Counted from the stretch's first letter, positions 7,821-17,890 are shown. The stretch is DNA of 64,000 bases from Treponema sp. CETP13 (GCA_001885315.1 MLPZ01000010.1:27044-91043); one strand, 5' to 3'. Translations and numbers: made by a program. Notes: a model not told the origin generated them from the sequence alone.

Positions 7821-8680
7821 TAATACCATCCTGTTTTTTTAGTAAGTGTTAATCCGCCACTCTGAGAAACATAAATTCTGTACGTGACCCCTTTTTGAGC
7901 CACGAAATGAATTGCAGAACCAGAAGTACTACGTAAAATTCCATCTAGTTTACTCTTTTGTGGATCGTTCATTATTTTTACTAATTCTTTAACTCGTTTT
8001 GTATATACTTCAGGGTCAATGCCCCAAACCGTATCTTTTGTACGCTCAAAAATATATGGTACGCCATCTTTATTATATGGATTCAGTTCTATTCCATTGT
8101 TAGCAGATACAGTATTAGAAAAAATACGATACGGAAGAGCAAGATTTTTGTTTTCTCCGGTTTCTATCGATGAATATTCAAAATTATATTGATTGCAATC
8201 TATATAGACTGTAGATCCCTTTATTGTAACTGGTTCGGTAAAAATTGACTTTTGATTATCCCCATAAGAATAATAAGAAATATCTAAAGTAAGGGTCGAG
8301 TCAGAATTAATATCTATGACAGTCACATCTGCAAGTAAATAATCTTTGTTTATATTTTTATATACAGTCTGCAATTCTTGCAATTTTTGAATTTTTTCTA
8401 GATATTCATCTATTTTTACAAAAACATTTGTAGCAACACAGAGAATAACAAGCATAAGAATTGAAACAAAAAAATTTCTTATACTTTGGATAATTTCTTT
8501 TGGTAAAATTACTTTTATATTTTTTGGGTATTTTCGATACGGTAGAATTCTGATTATAAAAAACAATACACAAATTGCAAAAAGTATTATGACTGTTATA
8601 ACCATAGTATTTACACTTTTTGTAATCCAATTAAATACACTCATAAGAAACTGTAATATTTGATGAACATAATCTGGCAT
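7820..8680 (-). CDS. Membrane-anchored protein of unknown function, paralogue of its neighbour
   Basis: 286 residues, family not recognised. Two membrane helices lie in the first 90 residues (about 24-46 and 70-90), followed by an extracytoplasmic region predicted to be mostly beta. The segment PYRIFSNTVSANNGIEL followed by GVPYIF matches PYLIFTDQIAPDDGIYI followed by GFPAIF in the next gene. The C-terminal YRIYVSQSGGLTL likewise matches YRILVHSKGGIEI, so the two arose by duplication. AGGAGG precedes the ATG. It sits between its paralogue and a thioesterase with tight spacing. Confidence 0.7.
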   Translation of the reverse strand: MPDYVHQILQFLMSVFNWITKSVNTMVITVIILFAICVLFFIIRILPYRKYPKNIKVILPKEIIQSIRNFFVSILMLVILCVATNVFVKIDEYLEKIQKLQELQTVYKNINKDYLLADVTVIDINSDSTLTLDISYYSYGDNQKSIFTEPVTIKGSTVYIDCNQYNFEYSSIETGENKNLALPYRIFSNTVSANNGIELNPYNKDGVPYIFERTKDTVWGIDPEVYTKRVKELVKIMNDPQKSKLDGILRSTSGSAIHFVAQKGVTYRIYVSQSGGLTLTKKTGWY

Positions 8681-8697
8681 TTTTCCCTCCTAAGAAA

Positions 8698-9291
8698 CTA
8701 TCTATCATTTGGTACTATTTCTATACCACCCTTTGAATGAACTAAAATCCGGTATTCCTGTCCAAGGATAAACTCACCTAGTTCACTTGTATCATGTACT
8801 GCATTACCATAAGTATTTTTTAGATTGTTTCTGTTAAGAATATCTGTATAAACAAGTAACAACTTTTTATTATATTTTGTAGAAGAAGTTTGAGAAAATA
8901 TTGCAGGGAATCCATTTCTTTCATATTGTTTTGCAATATATATCCCATCATCTGGAGCAATTTGATCAGTAAAAATAAGATATGGGAAAACCACTTTTGC
9001 ATTATCTAAATCAGCAATAATAAAATCAAAAAAGACTTCATTTCCAGGCATATTAAAAGTATGAGGTTCACCAATTACTTCATTATTATCATTGTAAAAT
9101 ATGTATTTTCCAGAGACACTTGTTCCATCCCGCTTAGTAATAACAAAATGCAGTGGATAGGTTTCTTCTTTTAGAGATGAAATATCTTCTCCATATTGGG
9201 CAATATATTTATCTACTATCTTAGGAGCAACAACAACAGCCCCTACCACAATAAGTAGTATAACTACAATGCCAATTATTTTACCTTTCAC
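8698..9291 (-). CDS. Secreted or membrane-anchored protein of unknown function, paralogue of its neighbour
   Basis: 197 residues with one N-terminal hydrophobic segment (about 4-25) that acts as a signal anchor or signal peptide, then a beta-rich domain shared with the 286-residue protein encoded 17 bases downstream. It starts with GTG, supported by GAGGAG 8 bases upstream. Conserved Pro, Asp-Gly and Tyr-Arg positions are kept in both copies, which argues for a shared fold, but no catalytic motif is evident. It lies directly after ftsK on the same strand. Confidence 0.7.
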   Translation of the reverse strand: MKGKIIGIVVILLIVVGAVVVAPKIVDKYIAQYGEDISSLKEETYPLHFVITKRDGTSVSGKYIFYNDNNEVIGEPHTFNMPGNEVFFDFIIADLDNAKVVFPYLIFTDQIAPDDGIYIAKQYERNGFPAIFSQTSSTKYNKKLLLVYTDILNRNNLKNTYGNAVHDTSELGEFILGQEYRILVHSKGGIEIVPNDR

Positions 9292-9332
9292 TTGTGACTC
9301 TCCTCAAGACTATTTATAGTTTATAAAAAAAT

Positions 9333-12278
9333 TTAAACTGTTCGCAAAATTTCACGTGGCTTCGATCCATTTGGCGGGCCAACTATTTTCTCGTCTTCCA
9401 TTTGTTCAACAAGGCGAGCGGCTCTGTTATACCCTATTTTCAGTCGTCGTTGAATGTAAGAAGCAGAAGCTTTACCTGCTTGCATAACTATTTCGATTGC
9501 TTCAGAATACAAGGGATCTTCGTCTCCATTTATATGAGCAAGACCTTCCGATTCATCATCTTCATCATCCATAAAAATTTCATCATCTATGTAATCTGGT
9601 GGACCAAACTGTTTAACATAATCCACAACATTTTCGACTTCATCATCACTGACAAACGTTCCCTGAATACGAGAAGGGAAAGGTTCTGTAGAACTTGTAT
9701 ACAACATATCTCCCTTTCCTAGAAGTTTTTCTGCTCCCATCTGGTCAAGAATAATGCGACTATCTGTTTTTGATGCAACCATAAAAGCAATTCGACTTGG
9801 AATATTAGCTTTTATAAGACCCGTAATTACATCAATAGAAGGACGTTGGGTTGCAAGTACAAGATGGATACCAACCGCCCGACTCATGGCTGCTAGACGA
9901 GCAATGGTTGATTCTAATTCTTTTCCCGTAGTAGCCATTAAATCTGCAAACTCGTCAATAATTATAACAATATATGGCAGTTTTTCTGTCGCAATGTGAC
10001 GGTCTTTTATACGGCGATTATAATTTTTAATATCTCGGACTCCCATTCCATCAAGTAAAGCATACCTTCTCTCCATTTCACAGAGCGCATACTGCAAAGC
10101 CTGAAAAGCTTTTTTGGGTTCAGTAATAACAGGTGTTAATAAGTGTGGGATATCATTGTATAACTTTAATTCTACTATTTTGGGATCTATCAAAATCATA
10201 CGTACTTCTGATGGAGCACGATTATATAGTAATGACAAAATCATTGTATTAACACAAACGGATTTACCAGACCCAGTTGCTCCAGCAATTAACATATGAG
10301 GAGTCTTTGCTAAATCAATTATTTTTGCATCACCATTAATGTTTTTACCCAAAACAACAGGAAGAGCCATTTTTTTATATTGAACTAAGTCTTCGGATAT
10401 TATTTCACGAAATCCTACTATTGCCCTGTTTTCATTTGGTATTTCGATTCCAACAGCATGTTTTCCAGGTATTGGAGCAACAATACGAACACTTTGAGCT
10501 GCCAATCGTAGAGCAATATTATCTGCAAGAGCTACTATCTTATTTAATTTGACACCTGGAGCGGGTAAAATCTCGAACATGGTAATTACAGGTCCCTTTC
10601 GTATTCCCGTTACTTGAGCTTCGATTTTAAATTCTTTTAAGGTATCTTTTAATGCAACTGCGGCTTGTTTTGTTTTTTCATCAATTATCCAGTATTCACC
10701 GCCATGATATTCTTCAAGAATACCTTCTACAGGAATTGCATATCCTTTTTTATACCCGTTATCTAAAGAACTTTTTAATTCAGTTTTTTTTTCTGGCGAA
10801 AGTTCTACGCCCGTTTCTTTTCGCGCCTTTTTTAATATACTTTGCACAAAATCATCAGCCAAATCTAATGACCCATCTTTTTCATTGTCTTCATTGACAT
10901 CTATATCGTCGTCTAATTCTTCCGTGATATCTTCATAATCTTCTAAGTCTTCACCTATATCTAGTTCTTCTTCGACATCACTATCTTCTATCTCTTTTAA
11001 ATCTTCTAGATTATCTAAATCTTCGCTATCTTCTATATCTTTTATATCTTCACGGTCCCCTAAGTCATCACTATCTTTGTCTTCTATATCTTCTAGCTTA
11101 TCCAAGTCTTCGCTATCTTCTAGCTTATCCAAGTCTTCGCTATCTTCTAGATTATCTAAGTCTTCACTATCTTCTATGTCTTCTATGTCTTCCTCAATTA
11201 TCAAATCATCGTCATTATCTTCACAAATTTCTAAATTTACCTCGTCTCCATCTTCGTCTTCATTTTCTTCTATATTTTCACTGAGGTCAAAATCATTCCC
11301 ATCCTCTACTGTTTCTATTTTTTCTGCATTATCTTTATTCTCTTCTATGTTTTTTTTGCCTTCACCTTGTGATAAATTTAAAGAATCTGTCATTTCTTCT
11401 AGTTTATCTAATGCTTTTTCAATTTCTGCTCGAGTTAAACGAGTTTCCGTTTGTTTGTTTGATTCCACTTTTTTTTCGAAATTTTCTGGCGAAACGTCCT
11501 TAAACGGCATTTCAACTTTATTTACATCAAAATCTACAACAATTGGAGTCTCTGATATTTCTCCTATTTCTGGAATCTCTGGTGTTACAAAAGTACTACA
11601 TTCTGAGAATTTTTCATCCAAACAATTTGGCATCTCCGAAATACCAGAAGGTTCGGACACTACTTCTTTTACATTATGGTCATTATTATCATCATTTGAA
11701 TGAGTAGATAACATGATTGAATTGTTAGAAGATTCTTCAATATTTAATTCTTCAGAAACATCATCTAATAAATCAATCATTTTATCATCCTTTAAACTTG
11801 TTTCTGTCGGTGTCTTTTTATTATTATTTGCTATTTTTTTATTTTCTATCTGATCTAGAAAATACCCAATTAATAAATACTCTATTGCAACAAGAAGAGA
11901 ACTTATTAATAGAAATGTCAAAACACCCATAATAATCATACTACTTGAATTTATCGAAAATATGGATTTGCTTAAATGTTCTACCAAAGCAATAGTAAAA
12001 AAAGGTATTATTGAACTTATATAATATACACCTTTACGCTTTGTCCATACTGGAGAAAAACACAAAAGAGCACCCACCAACAGATACAATGGAACTAGGA
12101 TAGATGTGTATCCATAAGCAGAGAATATTAGTAATCCAACAATTTCACATGCAAATTTAAAGCCATGGGTTGACGTCCCAAAATCTAAGAACTGTAACAT
12201 AAGCCCAAGTGAAAAAAACGAAGCAAATGCTAGAAGTATAAGTCCAATAGGAAAAACTATTTTATTGTTTTGTTTCAT
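9333..12278 (-). CDS. ftsK: DNA translocase FtsK/SpoIIIE with expanded acidic linker
   Basis: About 981 residues. Four membrane helices lie within residues 1-160, then a low-complexity acidic linker (about 165-480), then the motor: Walker A GATGSGKSVCVNT near residue 660, Walker B YIVIIIDEFADLM, and the RecA-like core. The C-terminal gamma winged helix (ASYIQRRLKIGYNRAARLVEQM) reads the polar guide sequences. FtsK pumps chromosomal DNA through the division septum and activates dimer resolution. The ATG at 12278 is chosen; a TTG at 12308 would add 10 residues, and neither has a good ribosome site. Residues about 330-475 are almost purely Glu/Asp with Leu and Ser. Confidence 0.95.
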   Translation of the reverse strand: MKQNNKIVFPIGLILLAFASFFSLGLMLQFLDFGTSTHGFKFACEIVGLLIFSAYGYTSILVPLYLLVGALLCFSPVWTKRKGVYYISSIIPFFTIALVEHLSKSIFSINSSSMIIMGVLTFLLISSLLVAIEYLLIGYFLDQIENKKIANNNKKTPTETSLKDDKMIDLLDDVSEELNIEESSNNSIMLSTHSNDDNNDHNVKEVVSEPSGISEMPNCLDEKFSECSTFVTPEIPEIGEISETPIVVDFDVNKVEMPFKDVSPENFEKKVESNKQTETRLTRAEIEKALDKLEEMTDSLNLSQGEGKKNIEENKDNAEKIETVEDGNDFDLSENIEENEDEDGDEVNLEICEDNDDDLIIEEDIEDIEDSEDLDNLEDSEDLDKLEDSEDLDKLEDIEDKDSDDLGDREDIKDIEDSEDLDNLEDLKEIEDSDVEEELDIGEDLEDYEDITEELDDDIDVNEDNEKDGSLDLADDFVQSILKKARKETGVELSPEKKTELKSSLDNGYKKGYAIPVEGILEEYHGGEYWIIDEKTKQAAVALKDTLKEFKIEAQVTGIRKGPVITMFEILPAPGVKLNKIVALADNIALRLAAQSVRIVAPIPGKHAVGIEIPNENRAIVGFREIISEDLVQYKKMALPVVLGKNINGDAKIIDLAKTPHMLIAGATGSGKSVCVNTMILSLLYNRAPSEVRMILIDPKIVELKLYNDIPHLLTPVITEPKKAFQALQYALCEMERRYALLDGMGVRDIKNYNRRIKDRHIATEKLPYIVIIIDEFADLMATTGKELESTIARLAAMSRAVGIHLVLATQRPSIDVITGLIKANIPSRIAFMVASKTDSRIILDQMGAEKLLGKGDMLYTSSTEPFPSRIQGTFVSDDEVENVVDYVKQFGPPDYIDDEIFMDDEDDESEGLAHINGDEDPLYSEAIEIVMQAGKASASYIQRRLKIGYNRAARLVEQMEDEKIVGPPNGSKPREILRTV
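11004..11171 (-). repeat. ftsK: 27-bp tandem repeats in the acidic linker of ftsK
   Basis: Units of 27 bp at 11091-11117 and 11118-11144 are identical, 11145-11171 is a close copy, and another copy is at 11004-11030. Each encodes the 9-residue unit with core SEDLDKLED. Whole-codon unit length means copy-number change by slippage would leave the frame intact. Confidence 0.85.
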
Positions 12279-12312
12279 ACTTGGAATATCGGTAAAAAAT
12301 GATTGCAATGTT

Positions 12313-12372
12313 AGAGAGTTTTTTTCTTAATACCTCTTAAATAATATTAAAAAATACTATAGAATACTCTCT
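12313..12372. promoter_or_regulatory. Inverted repeat in the ftsK/carA divergent gap
   Basis: AGAGAGT (12313-12319) and ACTCTCT (12366-12372) flank the only space available for carA and ftsK promoters. The right arm directly precedes the carA ribosome site (AAGGA at 12374-12378). It could be an operator or a leader hairpin; 7 bp is short, so this is tentative. Confidence 0.25.
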
Positions 12373-12383
12373 CAAGGATATCT

Positions 12384-13613
12384 ATGAGTAACAACGCATA
12401 TTTAGTGCTTGAAAATGGGCACGTCTTTGAAGGGAAAAGTTTTGGCGCTTCCGGTTGTGTAACCGGCGAAGCAGTATTTACAACCGGTATGACCGGCTAT
12501 TTAGAAACGCTTACAGACCCCAGCTACTATGGGCAGATTGTCGTTCAGACATTTCCACTCATTGGTAACTATGGAGTAATTCCAGCTGATTTTGAAAGTG
12601 AAAAACCACATGTTCGTGGCTATATAGTTCGTGAAAAATGTGATACACCTTCCAATTTTCGCTGTCCTACCGACAAATTTGGCACTTTAGATAATTTTCT
12701 AAAAACAAATAACATTATTGGTCTTTACGGCATCGATACTCGGCAACTTACAAAAATCATTCGTGAATCTGGAGTTATGAATGCCCGAATTTTTTCTTTG
12801 TCAGGTGACAAGAAAAAAGACGAAGCAATCTTGTCCGAATTAAAGCATCCCGATTTTGAAAAAATTAAATCTTATACAATAAAAGATGCTGTTAATTCTG
12901 TAACATTAAACGCAGATAAAGTAGAAAAAACAGCAGCAGAAGTTTTTACTGAAAGTGCTCAATATCGAGCTGTACCTGTAACAGCTGATGGACTTAAAAT
13001 AAATGACCCTAAAAAAGCAATGGAAAGAGGAATTAAGCTTGACGGAACAAAAAAACGCATAGTTTTGTGGGATTTTGGTGCAAAAGCAAATATCCGACGA
13101 GAATTGTTAAAACGAGGGGTTGAAGTTATTACCGTCGCTGCAAATTCAAAAGCAGAAGATATACTAAAACTCAAACCAGATGGAGTTATGCTTTCTAATG
13201 GACCCGGTGATCCAGAAGAAAACACCGGTATTATAAAAGAGCTTGCAACCTTATGCAAACAAAAGACTTTGCCTATTTTTGGTATTTGTCTAGGACATCA
13301 ACTACTTGCACTTGCAATGGGTGGAAAAACCGAAAAACTAAAATACGGCCATCGTGGTGGGAATCAACCAGTTAAAAACCTCGAAACAAATCGTGTATAT
13401 ATTTCAAGTCAAAATCATGGCTATGCTGTTTCTAATAACGGCCTTCCGGCTAATTCGAAACCATTTTTTATAAATGTAAACGATGAGACTAATGAAGGCT
13501 TGCGATACCAAAATATTAATGCCTTTACAGTTCAATTTCATCCTGAAGCATCAAGCGGACCATTGGATACAGGGTTTTTGTTTGATGATTTTGTTAAAAT
13601 GATAGGAGCATAA
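12384..13613 (+). CDS. carA: Carbamoyl-phosphate synthase small (glutaminase) subunit
   Basis: 409 residues, somewhat longer than the usual 360-390. The N-terminal CarA domain has the signature FTTGMTGYLETLTDPSYYGQ. The C-terminal class I glutamine amidotransferase has the nucleophile Cys302 in GICLGHQLL and the His/Glu pair in FHPEASSGP. It releases ammonia from glutamine for the large subunit. AAGGA precedes the ATG by 5 bases. The extra length lies in a poorly conserved linker around residues 170-210. One base separates it from carB, so the two are co-translated. Confidence 0.97.
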   Translation: MSNNAYLVLENGHVFEGKSFGASGCVTGEAVFTTGMTGYLETLTDPSYYGQIVVQTFPLIGNYGVIPADFESEKPHVRGYIVREKCDTPSNFRCPTDKFGTLDNFLKTNNIIGLYGIDTRQLTKIIRESGVMNARIFSLSGDKKKDEAILSELKHPDFEKIKSYTIKDAVNSVTLNADKVEKTAAEVFTESAQYRAVPVTADGLKINDPKKAMERGIKLDGTKKRIVLWDFGAKANIRRELLKRGVEVITVAANSKAEDILKLKPDGVMLSNGPGDPEENTGIIKELATLCKQKTLPIFGICLGHQLLALAMGGKTEKLKYGHRGGNQPVKNLETNRVYISSQNHGYAVSNNGLPANSKPFFINVNDETNEGLRYQNINAFTVQFHPEASSGPLDTGFLFDDFVKMIGA

Positions 13614-13614
13614 A

Positions 13615-16600
13615 ATGCCTTTAAATAAAGATATAAAAAAAGTTCTCGTTATTGGATCTGGTCCCATTATTATAGGACAAGCTGCAGAATTTGATTATGC
13701 AGGAACACAAGCATGTAAAGCATTAAAAGAACAAGGATTAGATGTTGTGCTCATTAATTCTAATCCAGCGACTTTAATGACTGATCCAAGTATGGCCGAT
13801 GCAATCTATATAGAACCCCTTATTCCAGAAACAGTAAAACGTATCATATTAAAAGAAAAACCAGATAGTCTTCTTTCGACTCTTGGTGGACAAACAGGAT
13901 TAACCCTTTCGATGCAATTAGCAAAAGAAGGTTTTTTAGAAGAAAATGGAGTAAAACTGTTAGGTGCAAACCCTGAGACGATAGATAAAGCTGAAGATCG
14001 ACAAATGTTTAAAGATACCATGGAAAGTATTGGAGAACCTTGTATACCTTCAAAAGTCGAAACTTCTGTCGAAGGAGCTATCAAATTTATAGATGATGTC
14101 ATAGGATATCCTGCAATAATTAGACCTGCATTCACGCTTGGTGGCACAGGTGGTGGAATTGTAAATAATCTTGCAGAATTAAAAGAGATTGCACAGAACG
14201 GCATACATCGTTCTCCTATACATCAAATTTTAGTTGAAAAATGTATCTCTGGTTGGAAAGAAGTTGAATACGAAGTAATTAGAGATGGAAACGGAAATGT
14301 AATTACTGTTTGTTCCATGGAAAACTTTGATCCCGTAGGAGTTCATACTGGAGATTCTATAGTTATTGCTCCAACAGTAACATTAGCAGACAAAGAATAT
14401 CAAATGCTCCGCTCCGCTGCATTAAATATTATTTCTGCACTTAAAATTGAAGGTGGTTGTAACTGCCAATTTGCATTAAATCCAGATACATTTGAATATT
14501 CAGTTATCGAAGTAAATCCAAGGGTATCGCGCTCATCGGCTTTGGCTTCTAAAGCAACAGGATATCCAATTGCAAAAGTAGCCGCACTTATAGCTATTGG
14601 TTATACATTAGATGAAATCCCAAATGCAGTAACAGGTAAAACAAAAGCTTGTTTTGAGCCTACCTTGGACTATGTTGTTGTTAAAATGCCAAAATGGCCT
14701 TTCGATAAGTTTGTTTATGCCAAAAGAACCCTCGGTACCCAAATGAAAGCTACCGGTGAAGTTATGGCAATCGGCACTGGGTTTGAACAAGCTCTTATGA
14801 AAGCTGTTCGTGGCTGTGAAATTGGACAAGACGATTTAAACCTTTCGACAATCGAAAATGCCTCAGAAGCAGAAATAGAAGAAAGATTGCATCAATGCAC
14901 TGATTTACGCTTATTTGTTTTATACGAAGCAATTAAACGTGCTGTTTTTGCAGATGCCTCATTAACCTTTGAAAACACAAATGCTGCTCGTCCAGATGTT
15001 ATGCAACTTAACGATGCTAGTTCTATTTGTGTAAATCATATTCATGAAATTACCAAAATTGACAAATGGTTTTTAAACAAACTTGTAAACATAGCTCGTG
15101 TCCAAAAAGCTTTTAGAGCAGTAAAAATAGGACAGGCAAAATTTAGCCAAGAACTCTATGACATTGCTAAAAATCGTGGATTTACAGATAAAACAATTGC
15201 AAAATATTGTAGTCTTCCTCTAAATGGAGCTCAAGAACTAACTAATTTACATCGCTATCCTGTCTACAAGATGGTAGACACTTGTGCCGGCGAATTTAAA
15301 GCTGAAACTCCTTATTTTTATGCTACCTATGACACACAAAACGAAGCTGCAGAGTTTTTAGAGCAACGAGAATTAGCGTGCAAAAAAAATGGTACACAGC
15401 CTAAAAAACGCATTCTTGTACTTGGTTCTGGTCCAATAAGAATTGGACAAGGAATTGAATTTGATTATGCTTCTGTTCAATGTGTTTGGGCTCTTAAAAA
15501 ACTTGGCTATGAAGTTGCTATCATAAATAATAATCCAGAAACTGTTTCGACCGATTTTGACACCGCAGACCGATTATATTTTGAACCTCTCACTCCAGAA
15601 GACGTTATGGGAATAATCAAAGTAGAACAACCAGAAGGCGTTGTAGTTGCTTTTGGTGGTGGTACAGCAATAAAACTTACACAATATTTATCTGATCAAG
15701 GAGTTTCAATACTTGGTACTAGTGCTGATTCTATAGATCTAGCAGAAGATCGTGAGCGTTTTGAAGCTTTATTACAAAGTTTACATATTCACCGTCCAAA
15801 AGGGATGTCGACACTTACCACAGACGGAGCACTCGAAATTGCCGAAAAAATTGGCTATCCTGTTTTGATGCGCCCTTCGTATGTTCTTGGTGGACAAAAT
15901 ATGATTATCGCCTTTAACGAAAGCGATATTCGTGAATACATGCAAATTATTTTATCACAAGGTATCACAAACCCTGTTCTTATAGATAAATATATGATGG
16001 GAATCGAACTTGAAGTTGATGCTATCTGTGATGGAGAAAACATTCTTATTCCTGGAATTATGGAACACATTGAACGAACAGGTATTCATTCTGGCGATTC
16101 AATTGCTGTTTATCCATCTTGGAATATAAACGATATAATGACCGAAAAAATCATTACCCAATCACGCCAACTAGCACTTGCACTTGGTACTAAAGGGCTT
16201 GTAAATATTCAGTATTTAATTTATGAAAACGAATTAAACATTATCGAAGTTAATCCAAGATCTAGCCGAACAATTCCTTACATAAGCAAAGTAACAGGTG
16301 TTCCGATGGTTGAACTTGCTACTCGAGCAATGTTTGGTGAAAAACTTTTAGACATGGGATACGGAATTGATCTGTACCCTGTCGCACCCAATGTTGCAAT
16401 CAAAGTTCCTGTCTTTAGTTTTGAAAAATTGAGTGATGTAGACACACATTTAGGTCCAGAAATGAAATCTACCGGTGAAGTGTTAGGAATCGCTAGAACT
16501 ATGGATGAAGCCTTATACAAAGGTCTTATTGCAGCCGGATATAAAATGAAAAAAACTGGAGGACTCTTAATAACTGTTCGAAAACGTGACCAGTTTGAAA

Positions 16601-17886
16601 TTGTCGCAGTTTCTCGTATATTTTATGAACTTGGATTTAAATTGTATGCAACCGAAGGAACTGCAGCTGTTCTAAAAGATTTTGGAATGGATGTAGAAAT
16701 TGTAGAAAAAATTCACGAAAATAAAGAAAGAAATTTATTAACTTTACTCGATACTGGGAAAGTAGATTATGTTATTTCAACTTCTGCAAAAGGCCGTATT
16801 CCAACAGCTGACAGTGTTATTTTACGTCGAAAAGCTGTCGAAAAAGATATCCCTTGCTTAACATCTGTTGATACAGCAAACGCACTTGCTCTCAGCCTAA
16901 AAAGTCGCTTTACTCCTGAAACATTAGAACTTGTTGATTGTAACCGATTGCGTAAAACAAAAGAAAAGTTCGAATTTACAAAGATGCAAAGTGCAGATAA
17001 CGATTTTATAATTTGCAATGGAATTAATTCTCCAATACAAAGCCCAGAAGCACTTACTGTACGTTTATGCGAGCGAAGAACAAGCATAGGAGCTGATAGC
17101 TTAATTATTGTAGAAAATAGTACAAAAGCAGATGTTAAAATGCGTATCTTTAACTTAGACGGAACAGAAAGTCCTGTTGCAGGAAATGCAATTCGCTGTG
17201 TTGCAAAATATGTCTTTGATAAAAATTTAAATGACATCGCTTCTCTCTACGGTTCTAGCTATCACACTGCAGATATAACTATCGAAACAAAAGAAGGTGT
17301 TCAGCAATTAACTGTATATAAATCAGCCGGAACGGTTACAAGTGTCAGTGTAAACATGGGCAATCCAATATTTGAAGCAAAGAAAATTCCAACGAAACTT
17401 GCAGTACATCCAGTACCTGCAGCTGTAACTGATAATCCACAAAATCAAGCACTTCCAAAACATGCAGTTGTTAGTTCACCTATAATTGTATTAGATAAAG
17501 AATATCTAGCAACTTCTGTTTCTATTGGAAACCCTCATTGTGTTGTATTTTGTAGCTTTGTTGATAAGGTAAATTTACCTGCAATTGGTCCTAAATTCGA
17601 AAATCATGCACTATTTCCAGAACGAGTAAACACAGAATTTGTCCGTGTTATAGATAGAACCGCATTAAAAATGCGTGTTTGGGAAAGAAGTAATGGTGAA
17701 ACACCTGCCTGTGGAACAGGAGCTTGTGCCGCTGTTGTAGCAGCAGTTCTTAATGGATATTGTTCTATGAACGAAGATATCACTGTTAATGTTGCTGGAG
17801 GTAAATTAATTGTTCGTTACACAGATAACGGAATAATTTTAACGGGACCTGTAACAAAAGTTTTTGAAGGAACAATAGAAGTTTAA
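13615..17886 (+). CDS. carB: Carbamoyl-phosphate synthase large subunit fused to a DapF-like domain
   Basis: 1423 residues; ordinary CarB has about 1070. Residues 1 to about 1110 are a complete CarB: two ATP-grasp halves, each opened by a G-S-G-P-I-x-I-G-Q motif (GSGPIIIGQAAEFDYAG and GSGPIRIGQGIEFDYAS), and the MGS-like regulatory domain (GLLITVRKRDQFEIV onward). From residue 1121 (FTKMQSADNDFIICNGI) to the end is a diaminopimelate-epimerase fold: GADSLII, FNLDGTESPVAGNAIRC, SIGNPHCVVF, VNTEFV and ERSNGETPACGTGACA. The second catalytic Cys (1366) is present, but the position of the first is Ala1189 (AGNA instead of CGNG). The epimerase half may therefore be inactive or catalyse another reaction. 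No stop or restart separates the halves. Confidence 0.95.
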   Translation: MPLNKDIKKVLVIGSGPIIIGQAAEFDYAGTQACKALKEQGLDVVLINSNPATLMTDPSMADAIYIEPLIPETVKRIILKEKPDSLLSTLGGQTGLTLSMQLAKEGFLEENGVKLLGANPETIDKAEDRQMFKDTMESIGEPCIPSKVETSVEGAIKFIDDVIGYPAIIRPAFTLGGTGGGIVNNLAELKEIAQNGIHRSPIHQILVEKCISGWKEVEYEVIRDGNGNVITVCSMENFDPVGVHTGDSIVIAPTVTLADKEYQMLRSAALNIISALKIEGGCNCQFALNPDTFEYSVIEVNPRVSRSSALASKATGYPIAKVAALIAIGYTLDEIPNAVTGKTKACFEPTLDYVVVKMPKWPFDKFVYAKRTLGTQMKATGEVMAIGTGFEQALMKAVRGCEIGQDDLNLSTIENASEAEIEERLHQCTDLRLFVLYEAIKRAVFADASLTFENTNAARPDVMQLNDASSICVNHIHEITKIDKWFLNKLVNIARVQKAFRAVKIGQAKFSQELYDIAKNRGFTDKTIAKYCSLPLNGAQELTNLHRYPVYKMVDTCAGEFKAETPYFYATYDTQNEAAEFLEQRELACKKNGTQPKKRILVLGSGPIRIGQGIEFDYASVQCVWALKKLGYEVAIINNNPETVSTDFDTADRLYFEPLTPEDVMGIIKVEQPEGVVVAFGGGTAIKLTQYLSDQGVSILGTSADSIDLAEDRERFEALLQSLHIHRPKGMSTLTTDGALEIAEKIGYPVLMRPSYVLGGQNMIIAFNESDIREYMQIILSQGITNPVLIDKYMMGIELEVDAICDGENILIPGIMEHIERTGIHSGDSIAVYPSWNINDIMTEKIITQSRQLALALGTKGLVNIQYLIYENELNIIEVNPRSSRTIPYISKVTGVPMVELATRAMFGEKLLDMGYGIDLYPVAPNVAIKVPVFSFEKLSDVDTHLGPEMKSTGEVLGIARTMDEALYKGLIAAGYKMKKTGGLLITVRKRDQFEIVAVSRIFYELGFKLYATEGTAAVLKDFGMDVEIVEKIHENKERNLLTLLDTGKVDYVISTSAKGRIPTADSVILRRKAVEKDIPCLTSVDTANALALSLKSRFTPETLELVDCNRLRKTKEKFEFTKMQSADNDFIICNGINSPIQSPEALTVRLCERRTSIGADSLIIVENSTKADVKMRIFNLDGTESPVAGNAIRCVAKYVFDKNLNDIASLYGSSYHTADITIETKEGVQQLTVYKSAGTVTSVSVNMGNPIFEAKKIPTKLAVHPVPAAVTDNPQNQALPKHAVVSSPIIVLDKEYLATSVSIGNPHCVVFCSFVDKVNLPAIGPKFENHALFPERVNTEFVRVIDRTALKMRVWERSNGETPACGTGACAAVVAAVLNGYCSMNEDITVNVAGGKLIVRYTDNGIILTGPVTKVFEGTIEV

Positions 17887-17890
17887 AAAA

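Noticed and set aside
11077..11703. 208-codon Ser-rich frame on the plus strand
   Set aside because: It is the antisense of the acidic repeat of ftsK; Ser and Leu codons mirror Asp/Glu codons. No start signal.
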